DNA of 64,000 bases, from positions 367,001-431,000 of the forward strand of contig CANJKZ010000068.1 of NCBI GenBank assembly GCA_947471745.1. The letters run 5' to 3'. This DNA is from Closterium sp. Naga37s-1. Taxonomy: Eukaryota; Streptophyta; Zygnematophyceae; Desmidiales; Closteriaceae. The position numbers and the translations under genes are program-made. How positions within the stretch are numbered: position 1 is the stretch's first letter; every line of letters begins with the position of its first letter. Positions 21,665-32,002 of the stretch are shown one piece after another. The notes beneath the pieces were generated by a model. The model was given only the letters and a program-made list of their open reading frames with translations. It did no database searches and was not told where the DNA came from.

Positions 21665-22052
21665 TTAAAGCCCGCAGCCCAAGTTGTTCAACCTTACTAA
21701 GGTTGACCATTGGGTGGTGGGGGAGGTGGAGAAAAGAATAGTCGAGGTGTTGGGGGGGTGGGTGTAGTTGGTTTCGCCCAGATTTTCGCCACGCTTTGTT
21801 TTTCTTGCTGACACAGCAAACACCAGGGGCCAGCTCATGTTCAGTTGCGAGAGTCCCATGTTGCACAGATAATAGTATTGAAAGTTTCCCCCCTGCTCAC
21901 GTTTCGCGAACTCAGTGGAAGTGCGCTGGCCAATCAGATTTCTTCTCACAATCCGTAACCCTAGTTCGTGCAAGAAAGAAACCCAAAGCAACCCTCGATC
22001 AAGAATAGTAAGGTTGACCAGCGCGACCCGCAACTTGGGCCGCGGGCTTTAA
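21665..22052. mobile_element. MITE-like insertion with terminal inverted repeats
   Basis: The left end TTAAAGCCCGCAGCCCAAGT and the right end, on the opposite strand TTAAAGCCCGCGGCCCAAGT, form inverted repeats of about 22 bp. A further match (TCAACCTTACTA) lies inside. The matching arm of the large inverted repeat (43911-43930) lacks this segment, so it behaves as a 388-bp insertion. No transposase is encoded and no clear target duplication is seen. Confidence 0.6.
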
Positions 22053-22302
22053 ACGCACGCGAGGTAAGCCACGTTTCCAAATCGTAACAGAGATGTCTTC
22101 TCATCGCCACCATGGTAACCAGCATTGCCGAGATGGTCAACATTATTGCCTGAATGGTAGTGAACAGTGCATCCGGAAATCCTGGCTGGTAACTTCGCGT
22201 TCCAACCAAACTGTACACCGTACAAATCAGGCTTGACTCAGCAAAACGAAACTGACTGTCCACGTATACACCCACAGAATGCGCAATTCTGTTTAGTATA
22301 CC
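22053..22302. repeat. Left arm of a large inverted repeat
   Basis: About 250 bp match, inverted and at high identity, the sequence 22783-22841 continued at 43726-43917; the right arm is cut by element C. The pairing extends past the MITE-like insertion, where 21632-21664 pairs with 43919-43962. Confidence 0.85.
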
Positions 22303-22782
22303 ATCGCTTACAAACGCAAAACGTTACATGCACGTATTCGATATAATTTCCTATCACTATTACAGCAAACATTTTACGAAAAATCTGGAAAAGCAAATGT
22401 AACCTGACTGTGTAAAACCTGGGATCGAATTATCTGTTAATACAGTCCATATCATGCCTTGAATGCGTTATTTATTATATCAATAGAATATTTTATTGTG
22501 TATGCAATATTTATTGTTTGTCATATGCAAAATTAGTATGGTTCAGATTGATATTGAAATTATTGTAACTTGGACTAGCTCCATTTCTTAATATTCGGAA
22601 ATATAATTATGAAAGGGTAAAATAATATGTTTCAAGTCATTTATCACTAGGATAGCTTTGCGGTTTGACATTGTGTGAGTGTTTTTTTTTGTGGGGTTTT
22701 TTTGATAGCCAAGGCTATATGATTGTATTTTGTTGATTACAAGTTTGCATTCCGAGGTTTTACTGTGTGGGATTGTAAACGC
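22303..22782. other. AT-rich spacer of the inverted repeat
   Basis: About 480 bp of AT-rich sequence with no recognised gene or repeat, forming the loop between the two arms. Confidence 0.5.
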
Positions 22783-22841
22783 CGGTATTATAAACAGAAT
22801 TGCGCATTCTGTGGGTGTATACGTGGACAGTCAGTTTCGTT
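22783..22841. repeat. Right arm of the inverted repeat, first part
   Basis: Matches the complement of about 22243-22302. The arm resumes after element C at 43726. Its last five bases, TCGTT, are the target duplicated by element C. Confidence 0.85.
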
Positions 22842-22971
22842 TGTCAAATGTTCTGTCTGCTACAGTTTGTGTAGGCTGTAATGGGGTAGTTACTATGGGG
22901 TACAGTAAGTTTAGGGTTTCCTACTTGTACCCAACTCTTTCCTAGTGCAATCACTCTTGTTGATTCTGACA
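22842..22971 (+). repeat. 5' LTR of element C
   Basis: 130-bp repeat with TGTCAAATG start and TTCTGACA end, matching 43591-43720. Confidence 0.94.
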
Positions 22972-24199
22972 TGGTATCACGAGCCTATGTTGCCTCCTAG
23001 GACCGCGTACTACTATGGGCCCACTATTCCGCTAGAAGCGCCCTCGTGCGCCCTACCTTACGTGCGCCCTTTTTCTGCTAGTGCGCCCTCGCGCGCCCCG
23101 CCCTTCGTTCTGCCTACGCGCCGTCCTGCAGCCCTCGCGCTGCCTCCTGCTGCCCTAGGCCAGTGCGCCGCCCCTGCAAGCTAGTATGGCCCTCGAGCCG
23201 CCCCTGCAGGTCCGTCAGGCCCCCGAGCCGCCTCTGCAGGCCCGTCAGGTCCCCGAGCCGCCTCTGCAGGCCCGTCAGGCCCGAGAGCCGCCCCTGCAGG
23301 CCCGTCAGGTCGGCGCGCTGCCCCTGCAGGACCACGCCGCCCGCGCGCAGCTTCTGCCCGCGCGCGCGCCGCCCCTGCAGGCCCGCGCCGCCCGCACGCA
23401 GCCTCTGCAGGCCCGTCAGGCCAGCGCGCGACCCCGTCAGGTCGCAGTCGCGGCCCCGTCAGGCCGTAGTCGCGGCCCCGTCAGGCCGCAGTCGCGGCCC
23501 CGTCAGGCCGCGGTCGCGGCCCCGTCAGGCCGCGGTCGCGGCCCCGCCTTGCCGTCGACGCGGACGCGGCCCCGCCCTGCCGTGACGCGGCCCCGCCAGC
23601 CCTGCAGCTGACGCGGCCGCGTCCTCCTACTGACGCGGCGTCGCCCCTGCCCGCCGCGTCGCCCTGCCCGCCGCGTCGCCCCTGCCCGCGGCGTCGCCAC
23701 TGCCCGCCGCGTCGCCCTGCCCGTCGCGTCGCCCCTGCCCGCGGCGTCGCCCCTGCCCGCCGCATCGCCCTGCCCGCGGCGTCGCCCCTGCCCGCCGCAT
23801 CGCCTTGCCCTACCCCGCGCCGGGCCCCTGGAGCAGCCGCCCCTGGAGCAACCGCCCCTGCAGCAGCCGCCCCTGGCCCCTGGAGCGACCGCCACTGCAG
23901 CAGCCGCCCCTGGCCCCTGGAGCGGCCGCCCCTGCAGCAGCCGCCCCTGGCCATTGGAGCAGCCGCCACTGCAGGAGCCGCCCCTGGCCCCTGGAGCAGC
24001 CGCCCCTGGAGCAGCCGCCCCTGCAGCAGCGACCGTCGCGGCCCTGTCCCTGCCCTGCACCAGCTGCCGTTGCGGCCCGGTCCCGCCCTGCAGCAACTGC
24101 CGCGGAGCTTCCTGCCGCGGTCGCGGCCCCGCCCTGCCGCTGTAGCGGCCCCGCAGTCGCCTCCGTCGTGCGCCTGCCCTTCCCACCACTGGTGAGCAC
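22972..24199 (+). repeat. GC-rich repetitive leader of element C
   Basis: After the primer site the leader consists of repeats such as CCCCTGCAGGCCCGTCAGG, GTCGCGGCCCCG and CTGGAGCAGCCGCC. No coding domain is seen. It ends at AGCAC, the target duplication of element D. Confidence 0.8.
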
Positions 24200-24333
24200 T
24201 GTGGAGAGGAGAACGCGAATGAATGAACTATGAATGAAGTGAGTACATATAGGAAACCCTAATTGGGTTGTACCCCCTATGGGATACCCCACTATAGCCT
24301 ACACAACAGCATAAGCTATATGATGTTCTGACA
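24200..24333 (-). repeat. 3' LTR of element D
   Basis: 134-bp repeat, TGTGGAGAGG…TTCTGACA, identical to 37971-38104 by inspection. Confidence 0.95.
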
Positions 24334-24538
24334 CACCCCCATAGGCAAAGTGGGGGAGAACAAGGGGTCACAAGACCAGTCACGCAAAGCACAGCAAGCT
24401 CAGGGTGGATCACAAAGTCACCACACAGTCCGAGCACAACGACAAGGCCGCAAGGCCAGTTCACATGCAGGAGGACACATATATATATAGAGCTAGACAA
24501 GCAAGAGCAGGTATATATATGTGACAGTACAAGCAAGG

Positions 24539-25524
24539 TCAAGAGGAGAGCAAGTGAGGCAAGACAGGTACAAGACCCAACTGAGTGCAGAAGCGCTGAT
24601 GGTCACAAGGCGCAAGTGCCTTGGTGAACACATCAGCAGTGTTGGCCTCAGAGGCCACGTACGCAAGTCGCAACTGACCACGCTGCTGCAGCTCACGAGC
24701 AAGAAAGTAACGGAGAGCAATGTGCTTCGTTCTGTGCTCCAAGCGCTGCTCTCGACACAAGGCCAGCATGGCCTTGTTGTCTACGTACAGCACTGGAGGA
24801 GAACGAGGCTGCTCTCCAAGGCCAGTCAGCAGGTAGGTGAGCCAGCGAAGCTCCTGTGCAGCCATGGCCCCGGCGTAGATCTCAGCCTCACAACTGGAGC
24901 CGAGAACAGAGGACGAGCGAGTAGCCCGCCACGAGACAGAGCCGGAACCAAGACTGAAGGTGTAACCCTGCGACGACCGCTGCGTAGCCTGGTCGTCAGC
25001 CCAAGAAGCGTCCGCGTGCCCAGTGAGGACCACTGGACTCCGCCCTCCAAGCACTAGCCCCATGCCCGACGTACTGCACAAGTAGCGCAACACCCTCTTC
25101 GCTGCAGCCATGTGCTCTGGTCGGTGTCTCCCAGGAGCAACATAGCGTGCAAGAATGCTAAGAGGGTATGCAAGGTCAGGTCGTGTGCAGGTCATCAGGT
25201 ACATGAGGCAGCCAACAAGCTCTGGGTACGGGCCACTCGACTCTACGGACTCATCCGAAGGCAGAGCTGAGAGCGAGTGGCGAGTAGACAGAGGAGTGGC
25301 CTGAGGCGAGGAGTACGTGAAGCCGAAGCGCTGAAGGACCTGCTGCACCATGTGTGACTGAGTCAAGGTAATGGTGCGGCGTGCTCTGTCCCGAGTGATC
25401 TGCAAGCCAAGGTAGCTGCGCAGTTCACCCAGGTCTGTGCACGTGTGTCTCTTCTGCAGCTCGGACTTCACGTAGGCTAGTCCAGCAGTGTCAGCTGTGG
25501 CAAAGACCAAGTCGTCGACGTACA
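24539..25524 (-). pseudogene. Element D Pol, C-terminal part (RT end and RNase H)
   Basis: The frame resumes from 32003 after removal of E. It starts within YVDD and runs through the RT connection and RNase H (SDASW-type HADASWADD, SSCEAEIYA, YVDNKAML, HRTKHIALRYF). It has no internal stop up to its natural end. E cuts the catalytic box itself, so the encoded enzyme is destroyed. Confidence 0.92.
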
Positions 25525-26345
25525 TGTTATAGTCACAATAGGCTTGAATGTGCCTAAAACGAAAGATAGAGAGCACAGACGGATTTCTGCACAGCGGCTT
25601 CAAACGTTGATAGCGTTCTGCTCACAGCTGCAAATGACTTGATTCAAATTGGATCTGGAGCGTCTTCTCGTCGTCGATAATTAGCAATTTAGATTGCACG
25701 ATTTGATAAAGAATTGACGACACAGCGTCGGTTTGAACGAACGGTACTATGGCAGCCACTATAGTCTTAGAACACAAGATAGGAAGAGTTACGAGTTGGG
25801 AATGACTCCCAGCTCCTACAAACCCCAAGAGCCGAGGTACAGTGATGTGGAACAGTGCCACACTGTCCCCAACCACGAAGGGTCTCGAAACTACCCTTCA
25901 CTAGGGCCTACATCAAGTGAAATGTTACACTACACAAAGTAATGTAACTATCTTCAATATCTTGAGGTGTACCCTTTTTTGGCGAGCTTCGAAATCACTT
26001 GAGGCTTGACACCAAGGCTCGGGCTCTTCATCACAAACTCATCCTTGAGTTCTTGATGGGTCTGCTGCACACACCTGCGACACGCCGAACGTTCGACACA
26101 GGACAAAATAGAAACCGCGCACGACAAAATAGAAACCGCGCGCGAGACACAAACGACCGCGTAACACGCGTCTAGCGATAACTCGCTATTGACCCGACAC
26201 ACACACTCGACATCATGACTCAACATTCACACACAATTATAAGCATGAAATATATATTATCCCATGCCCTCATACCATTCCATACACACACACATTCACG
26301 CACACGGACAACAAGCCGAGTGCAAACCGTAGGGTTGCACCAACA
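25525..26345 (-). repeat. 3' LTR of element E
   Basis: 821-bp repeat starting TGTTATAGTC and ending GCACCAACA. About three substitutions separate it from the 5' copy. Confidence 0.95.
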
Positions 26346-26386
26346 AACTCCCCCTCGGATTGTTGGCCTTAGGATATGTTGCTCTC

Positions 26387-29300
26387 TCAGTTCAGAGCCA
26401 TCCCAGCCAGCTTGCAACACTTCCAATGCTGCTGCTCCACCAGCCTCTTGGTCATCATGTCAGCCGGCTGCCCCGTGGTCTTCACGTAGCGCAACTCAAC
26501 TTCACCCGCGGTTACCATGCTCCTCGTCCAATGCCACTTCACCCTCATGTGCTTCGTGAGTCCATGCAACACAGGGTTCTTAGCAAGAGCAATGACACCC
26601 TGGCTGTCACAGTACAGTGGGGTAGGTCCTTGCTGCTCCTCCCCCAATTCAGCCAACAAACGCCGCTGCCACACAATCTCCCGTACGGCACGGAAGAGTG
26701 CCATGTACTCGGACTCCACCGAGCTCAAAGCTTGGTCAACCTGCTTCTTGCTCTCCCAAGCAGTTGGGCCTCCACCAACACAGCATATGAAGCCTCCCAC
26801 ACTTGTCATGTCCTCTGGTTCTGATGCATATGAAGCATCCGAGTAGGCGGTGAGGAACAAACGCCCGGGTTCAACACCATCCGCGCCCTTTTGGCGCCTT
26901 TGTGCCGCCGCCGAGTATTGCAGCCCAACGGTCGGTGTTTGGCCAAGATACTTGGCCACCCTCATTCCAGCTGCTACCTGCTCCTCATTAGGGCATTGCA
27001 CAACCCTAGCCAGCTGCCCGGTAGCAAACGCGACGTCCGGTCGGGTGTTTACCGCCGCATACATGAGGCTGCCCACCAACGAGTGAAATCGGCGCCTCTC
27101 CTCTTCACCAACGCTCTCCTCCTCTGGTCCCTTCACACACTTGAACCCAGAGGGAAAGGGTGTAGCCACATGGCCTTCACTCTGCCCAAAGTTGGCAGCC
27201 AATGCCTCCAGGTACTTTCGTTGATGCACCCGCATGCACCGCTTCTCCACATCTCGTTCGATGTGGAGCCCAAGGTAGAAGCTCACGTCACCAAGGGCCT
27301 TGCACTTGAACTTGTCTTGAAGCTTCAGCATCACCTCCTTCACAAGGTCAGAAGAGGGTGAGAAAATGAGGATGTCATCCACATAAACCACCATGAAACT
27401 CCTCTGCTCCCCCTCGCCAAGCATGAACAAGGAGTGATCGGCCGTTGAGGGAGTGAAGCCGATCCCCTCCAACACGTCGCGCAGCTTCATGTACCATTGC
27501 CTAGGGGCCTGCTTCAGCCCATAGAGGGCCTTCTTCAGCTTCCACACTCTGCCACTACCATCATCAAACCCCTCTGGCTGCGCCATAAAAATATCCTCCT
27601 CAAGGATGCCATTAAGGAATGCCGTTACGATGTCCATTTGCTTTACTACCCATCCTTTGATGGCGGCTCCCGCGAATAGGGTTCGCAGCGTCGTCGGCTT
27701 TACCACAGGGGCAAACAGCTCCTTGAAGTCCACCTTCTCCTTCTGCTGGTACCCCTTGGCTACAAGCCTAGACTTGTAGCGCTCGATCTTGCCGTCGGCA
27801 TCCGACTTGATTTTGAAGAGCCACTTGGACGTTATCGCCGTACGCCCCTCCGGTAGCTCCACCAATTCAAACGTGTCATTCTCCTCGATGCTCTTCAGCT
27901 CACTCTCCATGGCCTTCTTCCACTCCTCAGCATCACTACTCTCCAAAGCCTCCTTGAGAGTTGCTGGTTCTCCCGGCATCTCCACCGGAGAGAAGAACGC
28001 GAAGGCACACTCCTCGTAGTCACTCTCCTCGTCGTCTCCGACCATCATTGCCGCTCCGGCCAGGGCTGTCTTGCCCTGCTTTCCCGGCGCATCATAGGTC
28101 AGCCTATTAGGGGGTTGAACTCTCCTCTTCCCCCTTCCTTCCTCCTCAGCTGCAGGGACTTGAAGGCCTTGGCGTTGCTGCGGTGTGGCTCGAATCCGTG
28201 GAGCACTCGTAGTACGGGAAGGGAGTGACGGTGCACGCTCGCTCACTTGCTGCACCTCCTCCTCTTCTTCCTCTGCATCATTGGCCTCCTCTCCCCCATT
28301 CACAAGGGAGGATTGCCTTGTGGTTGTGCTGCCGCTGCTCAGCTCCAAAGGCAGCTCCACATGCTCCAAACCGGAACTCTTCACCTCCCCAAACCGCACG
28401 CCTATCTTCGCCTCATTCTCCGCCTTCCAATCCTTGTACATGAAGTTCTCCATGAACTTGCAGTCCCTGCTCACCAAGAACTTCTTGGTGAATGGGTCCC
28501 AAAGAAGCCATCCCTTGCTGTTTTGAGCCATGCCCAAGTGCACGGCCCACACCGCCTTGGCACCAAGCTTGTTGTGCCGAAGATGCTTAGGCACGAGCGC
28601 CATGCACATGCACCCGAACACCCGAAGCATATCCACCTTTGGCTTCCTTCCTAGCCACTCCACATAGGGCACCCATTTGTCTGCTCCCACATGAGTCAAG
28701 GCTCTGTTCTTGGCCACACACGCGCTCCGCACCGCATCAGGCCAGAAATAGTCGGGTAGCCCGGCTTCAATGAGCAACCCGCGTGCCGCCTCCGTGATTG
28801 TGCGGTTCGCTCGCTCGGCGATGCCGTTCATTGCAGGGGAGTATGGCATGGTGAGGGAGTGCCGAATACCATTCTTCTTCAGCCACAACCCAAACTCCTT
28901 GCTCAGGAACTCTCCCCCTCGATCGGTGCGGATTGACTTGACTAGACGGTCTTGTTGCCGCTCCACCATCGGGAACCAATCCGTCTTCAACGTTTCAGCC
29001 ACGTCGCTCTTCTTGGCCAGCACGTACACCCAAGTCATGCGGGTGTAGACGTCGACAATGGTGAGAAAATACTCAGCTCCAGCAGCTCCAAGCTTCAGGG
29101 GGCCCACCACGTCCATCACCACCTCATCAAGCGGTGCCTTTGCCGTTGCCTCCGAACTAGGGAACGGAAACCGGGTGAACTTGGCTTGAATGCACGTCGG
29201 GCAGCCAAGCACCTCATCGGGCTCCCCCTTCACACGTATGCCAGCAACCATCTCATTCTTCACTAGCTGCTGCAAGATGGGCAGGGCCACATGCCCCATG

Positions 29301-31063
29301 CGCCGATGCAAGGTGAGCCAATCACACTCCCCCGTAGCCGAAGTTGGATTGGAGAATGCCGCGCTCGCAATAGCGCCCCACATACTCTCTCCGTAGTCCT
29401 CCTCCGCTGCTGCCTCTGGGTTCTCCTCACCCTTTTGCTGCTCCTTGGTTGCTGCACCACTCTCCTTAGGTTCACTGAACTTGCTGGTCCCTCCAGGTTT
29501 GCTCTTCTTGAGCTCATTCTCCTTAGCGCGACCGTTCGCGCCATCGTCGCTACCGACCGCTCCATCCTTGGTGCTGATGCTTGCTGCCACTTGCCTCTCC
29601 TTAGGCATAGGGACCACTGGGATCTGCCACATCTCGTTGTAGACATCCCTGTCCTCATGAAGGTCCCAGAGAATTCGATCGCCAAGCCTTGCGGTGTAGG
29701 TCTTGGCTCCCTTCGAGTTCGTGTCCATGCCGGCCTTTGCCAACCGCCGCACGGAAATCAGGTTTGCAGCAAGGCTGGGCACCCAAAGCACGTTCTTGAG
29801 GCCCACCATCTTCCCATCAGCACCCTTGAACATGGCCTTGCCCATGCCTTTCACCTCTGCTCGCTGCCCCAAAGCCGATGTGACATGCTTCACCGGTGAC
29901 GGCTCGAGTTCGGTGAGCAAGTCCGGGCGAGGTGTCATGCTATAGGTAGCGCCACTATCAATCACCCAATAGTCCAGGGGGTGTAGGGTCACCTTCCCCA
30001 CAGCTGCTGGCTCCTCAAATCCTTCATCCTTCTCTGGACCAGCCGGTACTTGCGTCGACACGAAGTAGAATAGACCCGGGTATCGATCGTCGCTCGGGTC
30101 CTTGTCGTTGTCTCCGCCCTTCATGTTTGCAGCTCCGCCACCGCGACCGCCACAGCCTCGTCCTCTCCCTCCTCCTGCTCCTCTACCCTCTTGGCCTTGA
30201 GCAGGGGTCCAACCATCAGGGAGTTTGTAGCAGTCGCGCCACATGTGTCCGCTCTTGTGGCAATAGTGACACTCGCCGTCGAATCGGCCGCGACCGCGTC
30301 CGTAGCTCTTGTCGTCGCTGCCGTAACCGCCACTCCTGCGGCCTCCGCCGAAGTTGCTGCCACCAAACCTTCCTCCCCCTCGTCCTCTGCCTCTTCCTCG
30401 ACCACATCCACGGCCGATGCTCGCTGCCCCAGCGCCATCCGCACTCGCCAACTCACGGCGGCGGAAATCCTCTTGAAGGATAGCTTGCTTCACGTCTTCA
30501 AGCGAGAGGCGGGGCAAGTCGCGATTAAGGTTGATGATGAGCGAGGACCATGACTCTGGGAGTAAGGCCAGCAACTTGGTCTTCTTTTGGAGCTCACTGT
30601 AGTTCAAATCAGCTCCCTCAAGCCGCGTCAACAAGTCGAAGAATTTCTGCACCCCTTCTTCAACCGCTTCGTCTTCTTCAATTCGTAGTGCCGTCATTTG
30701 CCGTTCCAACACCACCGCTACCGCCGCTGTTGCAGGAGCATGTACACGATTGAGAGCAGCCCATGCCTTTGGTCCTTTCTCTGGTTCACGCTGGAATGGC
30801 TTGATGTGACGGATCTGGCTGCTCCCCAACGCTTGCCCTAGTAGGAGGTAGCCTTGTGCGCTCTTCCGCACCCACGGGCTCTTCTCCGGGTCGTTCTCGG
30901 GGCGCTTCTCCATTCCTTCCATCACCTCCAGCAGGTCATAGTGATCAAACACGTTCTCCATTCTGAAGGACCACTCCGCAAAGTTGTCACCGTTGAACTT
31001 GTCAAGGCCAAACACTCTAGGCTCGTCCCTAGATGGGCCAACATTTGGTTGCACGGGCGCCAT
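26387..31063 (-). CDS. Copia Gag-Pol polyprotein, element E (1558 aa)
   Basis: The ATG at 31063 (MAPVQPNVG) is chosen as start; the open frame runs back to the primer site without another ATG. Gag is a UBN2-like domain (FNGDNFAEWSFRM) with a glycine/arginine-rich tract and a CX2CX4HX4C zinc knuckle near residues 264-280. The protease motif VIDSGATYSM is near 368. Integrase has an HHCC domain near 585-625 and a D,D,E core near 650, 713 and 748 (RTDRGGEF, NGIAERAN). Reverse transcriptase has YVDDILIF near 1228. RNase H has SDASY near 1408 and SVESEYMA. No stop or frameshift is seen. The order protease-integrase-RT-RNase H places it in copia. Confidence 0.96.
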   Translation of the reverse strand: MAPVQPNVGPSRDEPRVFGLDKFNGDNFAEWSFRMENVFDHYDLLEVMEGMEKRPENDPEKSPWVRKSAQGYLLLGQALGSSQIRHIKPFQREPEKGPKAWAALNRVHAPATAAVAVVLERQMTALRIEEDEAVEEGVQKFFDLLTRLEGADLNYSELQKKTKLLALLPESWSSLIINLNRDLPRLSLEDVKQAILQEDFRRRELASADGAGAASIGRGCGRGRGRGRGGGRFGGSNFGGGRRSGGYGSDDKSYGRGRGRFDGECHYCHKSGHMWRDCYKLPDGWTPAQGQEGRGAGGGRGRGCGGRGGGAANMKGGDNDKDPSDDRYPGLFYFVSTQVPAGPEKDEGFEEPAAVGKVTLHPLDYWVIDSGATYSMTPRPDLLTELEPSPVKHVTSALGQRAEVKGMGKAMFKGADGKMVGLKNVLWVPSLAANLISVRRLAKAGMDTNSKGAKTYTARLGDRILWDLHEDRDVYNEMWQIPVVPMPKERQVAASISTKDGAVGSDDGANGRAKENELKKSKPGGTSKFSEPKESGAATKEQQKGEENPEAAAEEDYGESMWGAIASAAFSNPTSATGECDWLTLHRRMGHVALPILQQLVKNEMVAGIRVKGEPDEVLGCPTCIQAKFTRFPFPSSEATAKAPLDEVVMDVVGPLKLGAAGAEYFLTIVDVYTRMTWVYVLAKKSDVAETLKTDWFPMVERQQDRLVKSIRTDRGGEFLSKEFGLWLKKNGIRHSLTMPYSPAMNGIAERANRTITEAARGLLIEAGLPDYFWPDAVRSACVAKNRALTHVGADKWVPYVEWLGRKPKVDMLRVFGCMCMALVPKHLRHNKLGAKAVWAVHLGMAQNSKGWLLWDPFTKKFLVSRDCKFMENFMYKDWKAENEAKIGVRFGEVKSSGLEHVELPLELSSGSTTTRQSSLVNGGEEANDAEEEEEEVQQVSERAPSLPSRTTSAPRIRATPQQRQGLQVPAAEEEGRGKRRVQPPNRLTYDAPGKQGKTALAGAAMMVGDDEESDYEECAFAFFSPVEMPGEPATLKEALESSDAEEWKKAMESELKSIEENDTFELVELPEGRTAITSKWLFKIKSDADGKIERYKSRLVAKGYQQKEKVDFKELFAPVVKPTTLRTLFAGAAIKGWVVKQMDIVTAFLNGILEEDIFMAQPEGFDDGSGRVWKLKKALYGLKQAPRQWYMKLRDVLEGIGFTPSTADHSLFMLGEGEQRSFMVVYVDDILIFSPSSDLVKEVMLKLQDKFKCKALGDVSFYLGLHIERDVEKRCMRVHQRKYLEALAANFGQSEGHVATPFPSGFKCVKGPEEESVGEEERRRFHSLVGSLMYAAVNTRPDVAFATGQLARVVQCPNEEQVAAGMRVAKYLGQTPTVGLQYSAAAQRRQKGADGVEPGRLFLTAYSDASYASEPEDMTSVGGFICCVGGGPTAWESKKQVDQALSSVESEYMALFRAVREIVWQRRLLAELGEEQQGPTPLYCDSQGVIALAKNPVLHGLTKHMRVKWHWTRSMVTAGEVELRYVKTTGQPADMMTKRLVEQQHWKCCKLAGMALN

Positions 31064-31181
31064 GGCTGAGTCACGGGGTTGGCCTTGAGCTTGGGCTTCT
31101 CCACTGCCACCAGCACTTCTGCCACCCCTTTCCTCAGGTCCAGCAATTGTCGAAACTGCTCCAAGGGGCTCTGATACCACT

Positions 31182-32002
31182 TGTTATAGTCACAATAGGC
31201 TTGAATGTGCCTAAAACGAAAGATAGAGAGCACAGACGGATTTCTGCACAGCGGCTTCAAACGTTGATAGCGTTCTGCTCACAGCTGCAAATGACTTGAT
31301 TCAAATTGGATCTGGAGCGTCTTCACGTCGTCGACAATTAGCAATTTAGATTGCACGATTTGATAAAGAATTGACGACACAGCGTCGGTTTGAACGAACG
31401 GTACTATGGCAGCCACTATAGTCTTAGAACACAAGATAGGAAGAGTTACGAGTTGGGAATGACTCCCAGCTCCTACAAACCCCAAGAGCCGAGGTACAGT
31501 GATGTGGAACAGTGCCACACTGTCCCCAACCACGAAGGGTCTCGAAACTACCCTTCACTAGGGCCTACACCAAGTGAAATGTTACACTACACAAAGTAAT
31601 GTAACTATCTTCAATATCTTGAGGTGTACCCTTTTTTGGCGAGCTTCGAAATCACTTGAGGCTTGACACCAAGGCTCGGGCTCTTCATCACAAACTCATC
31701 CTTGAGTTCTTGATGGGTCTGCTGCACACACCTGCGACACGCCGAACGTTCGACACAGGACAAAATAGAAACCGCGCACGACAAAATAGAAACCGCGCGC
31801 GAGACACAAACGACCGCGTAACACGCGTCTAGCGATAACTCGCTATTGACCCGACACACACACTCGACATCATGACTCAACATTCACACACAATTATAAG
31901 CATGAAATATATATTATCCCATGCCCTCATACCATTCCATACACACACACATTCACGCACACGGACAACAAGCCGAGTGCAAACCGTAGGGTTGCACCAA
32001 CA
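31182..32002 (-). repeat. 5' LTR of element E
   Basis: 821-bp repeat. Downstream on the minus strand it is followed by two bases and the tRNA-Met primer site. Confidence 0.95.

Larger units (their letters stand above)
25525..32002 (-). mobile_element. Ty1/copia LTR retrotransposon E (intact, different lineage)
   Basis: The LTRs of 821 bp (25525-26345 and 31182-32002) differ at about three positions. GTACA is duplicated (25520-25524, 32003-32007). The primer site TGGTATCAGAGCCCC (complement of 31165-31179) lies two bases inside the 5' LTR, and a GAGGGGGAGTT purine tract adjoins the 3' LTR. It has one unbroken gag-pol frame. Long LTRs, a standard zinc knuckle and different protein sequence separate it from A-D, F and G. 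It is a young, probably autonomous copy. Confidence 0.97.

Noticed and set aside
23481..24292. Long minus-strand and plus-strand frames in the element C leader
   Set aside because: GC-rich repeats remove stop codons in most frames, and no domain is present.
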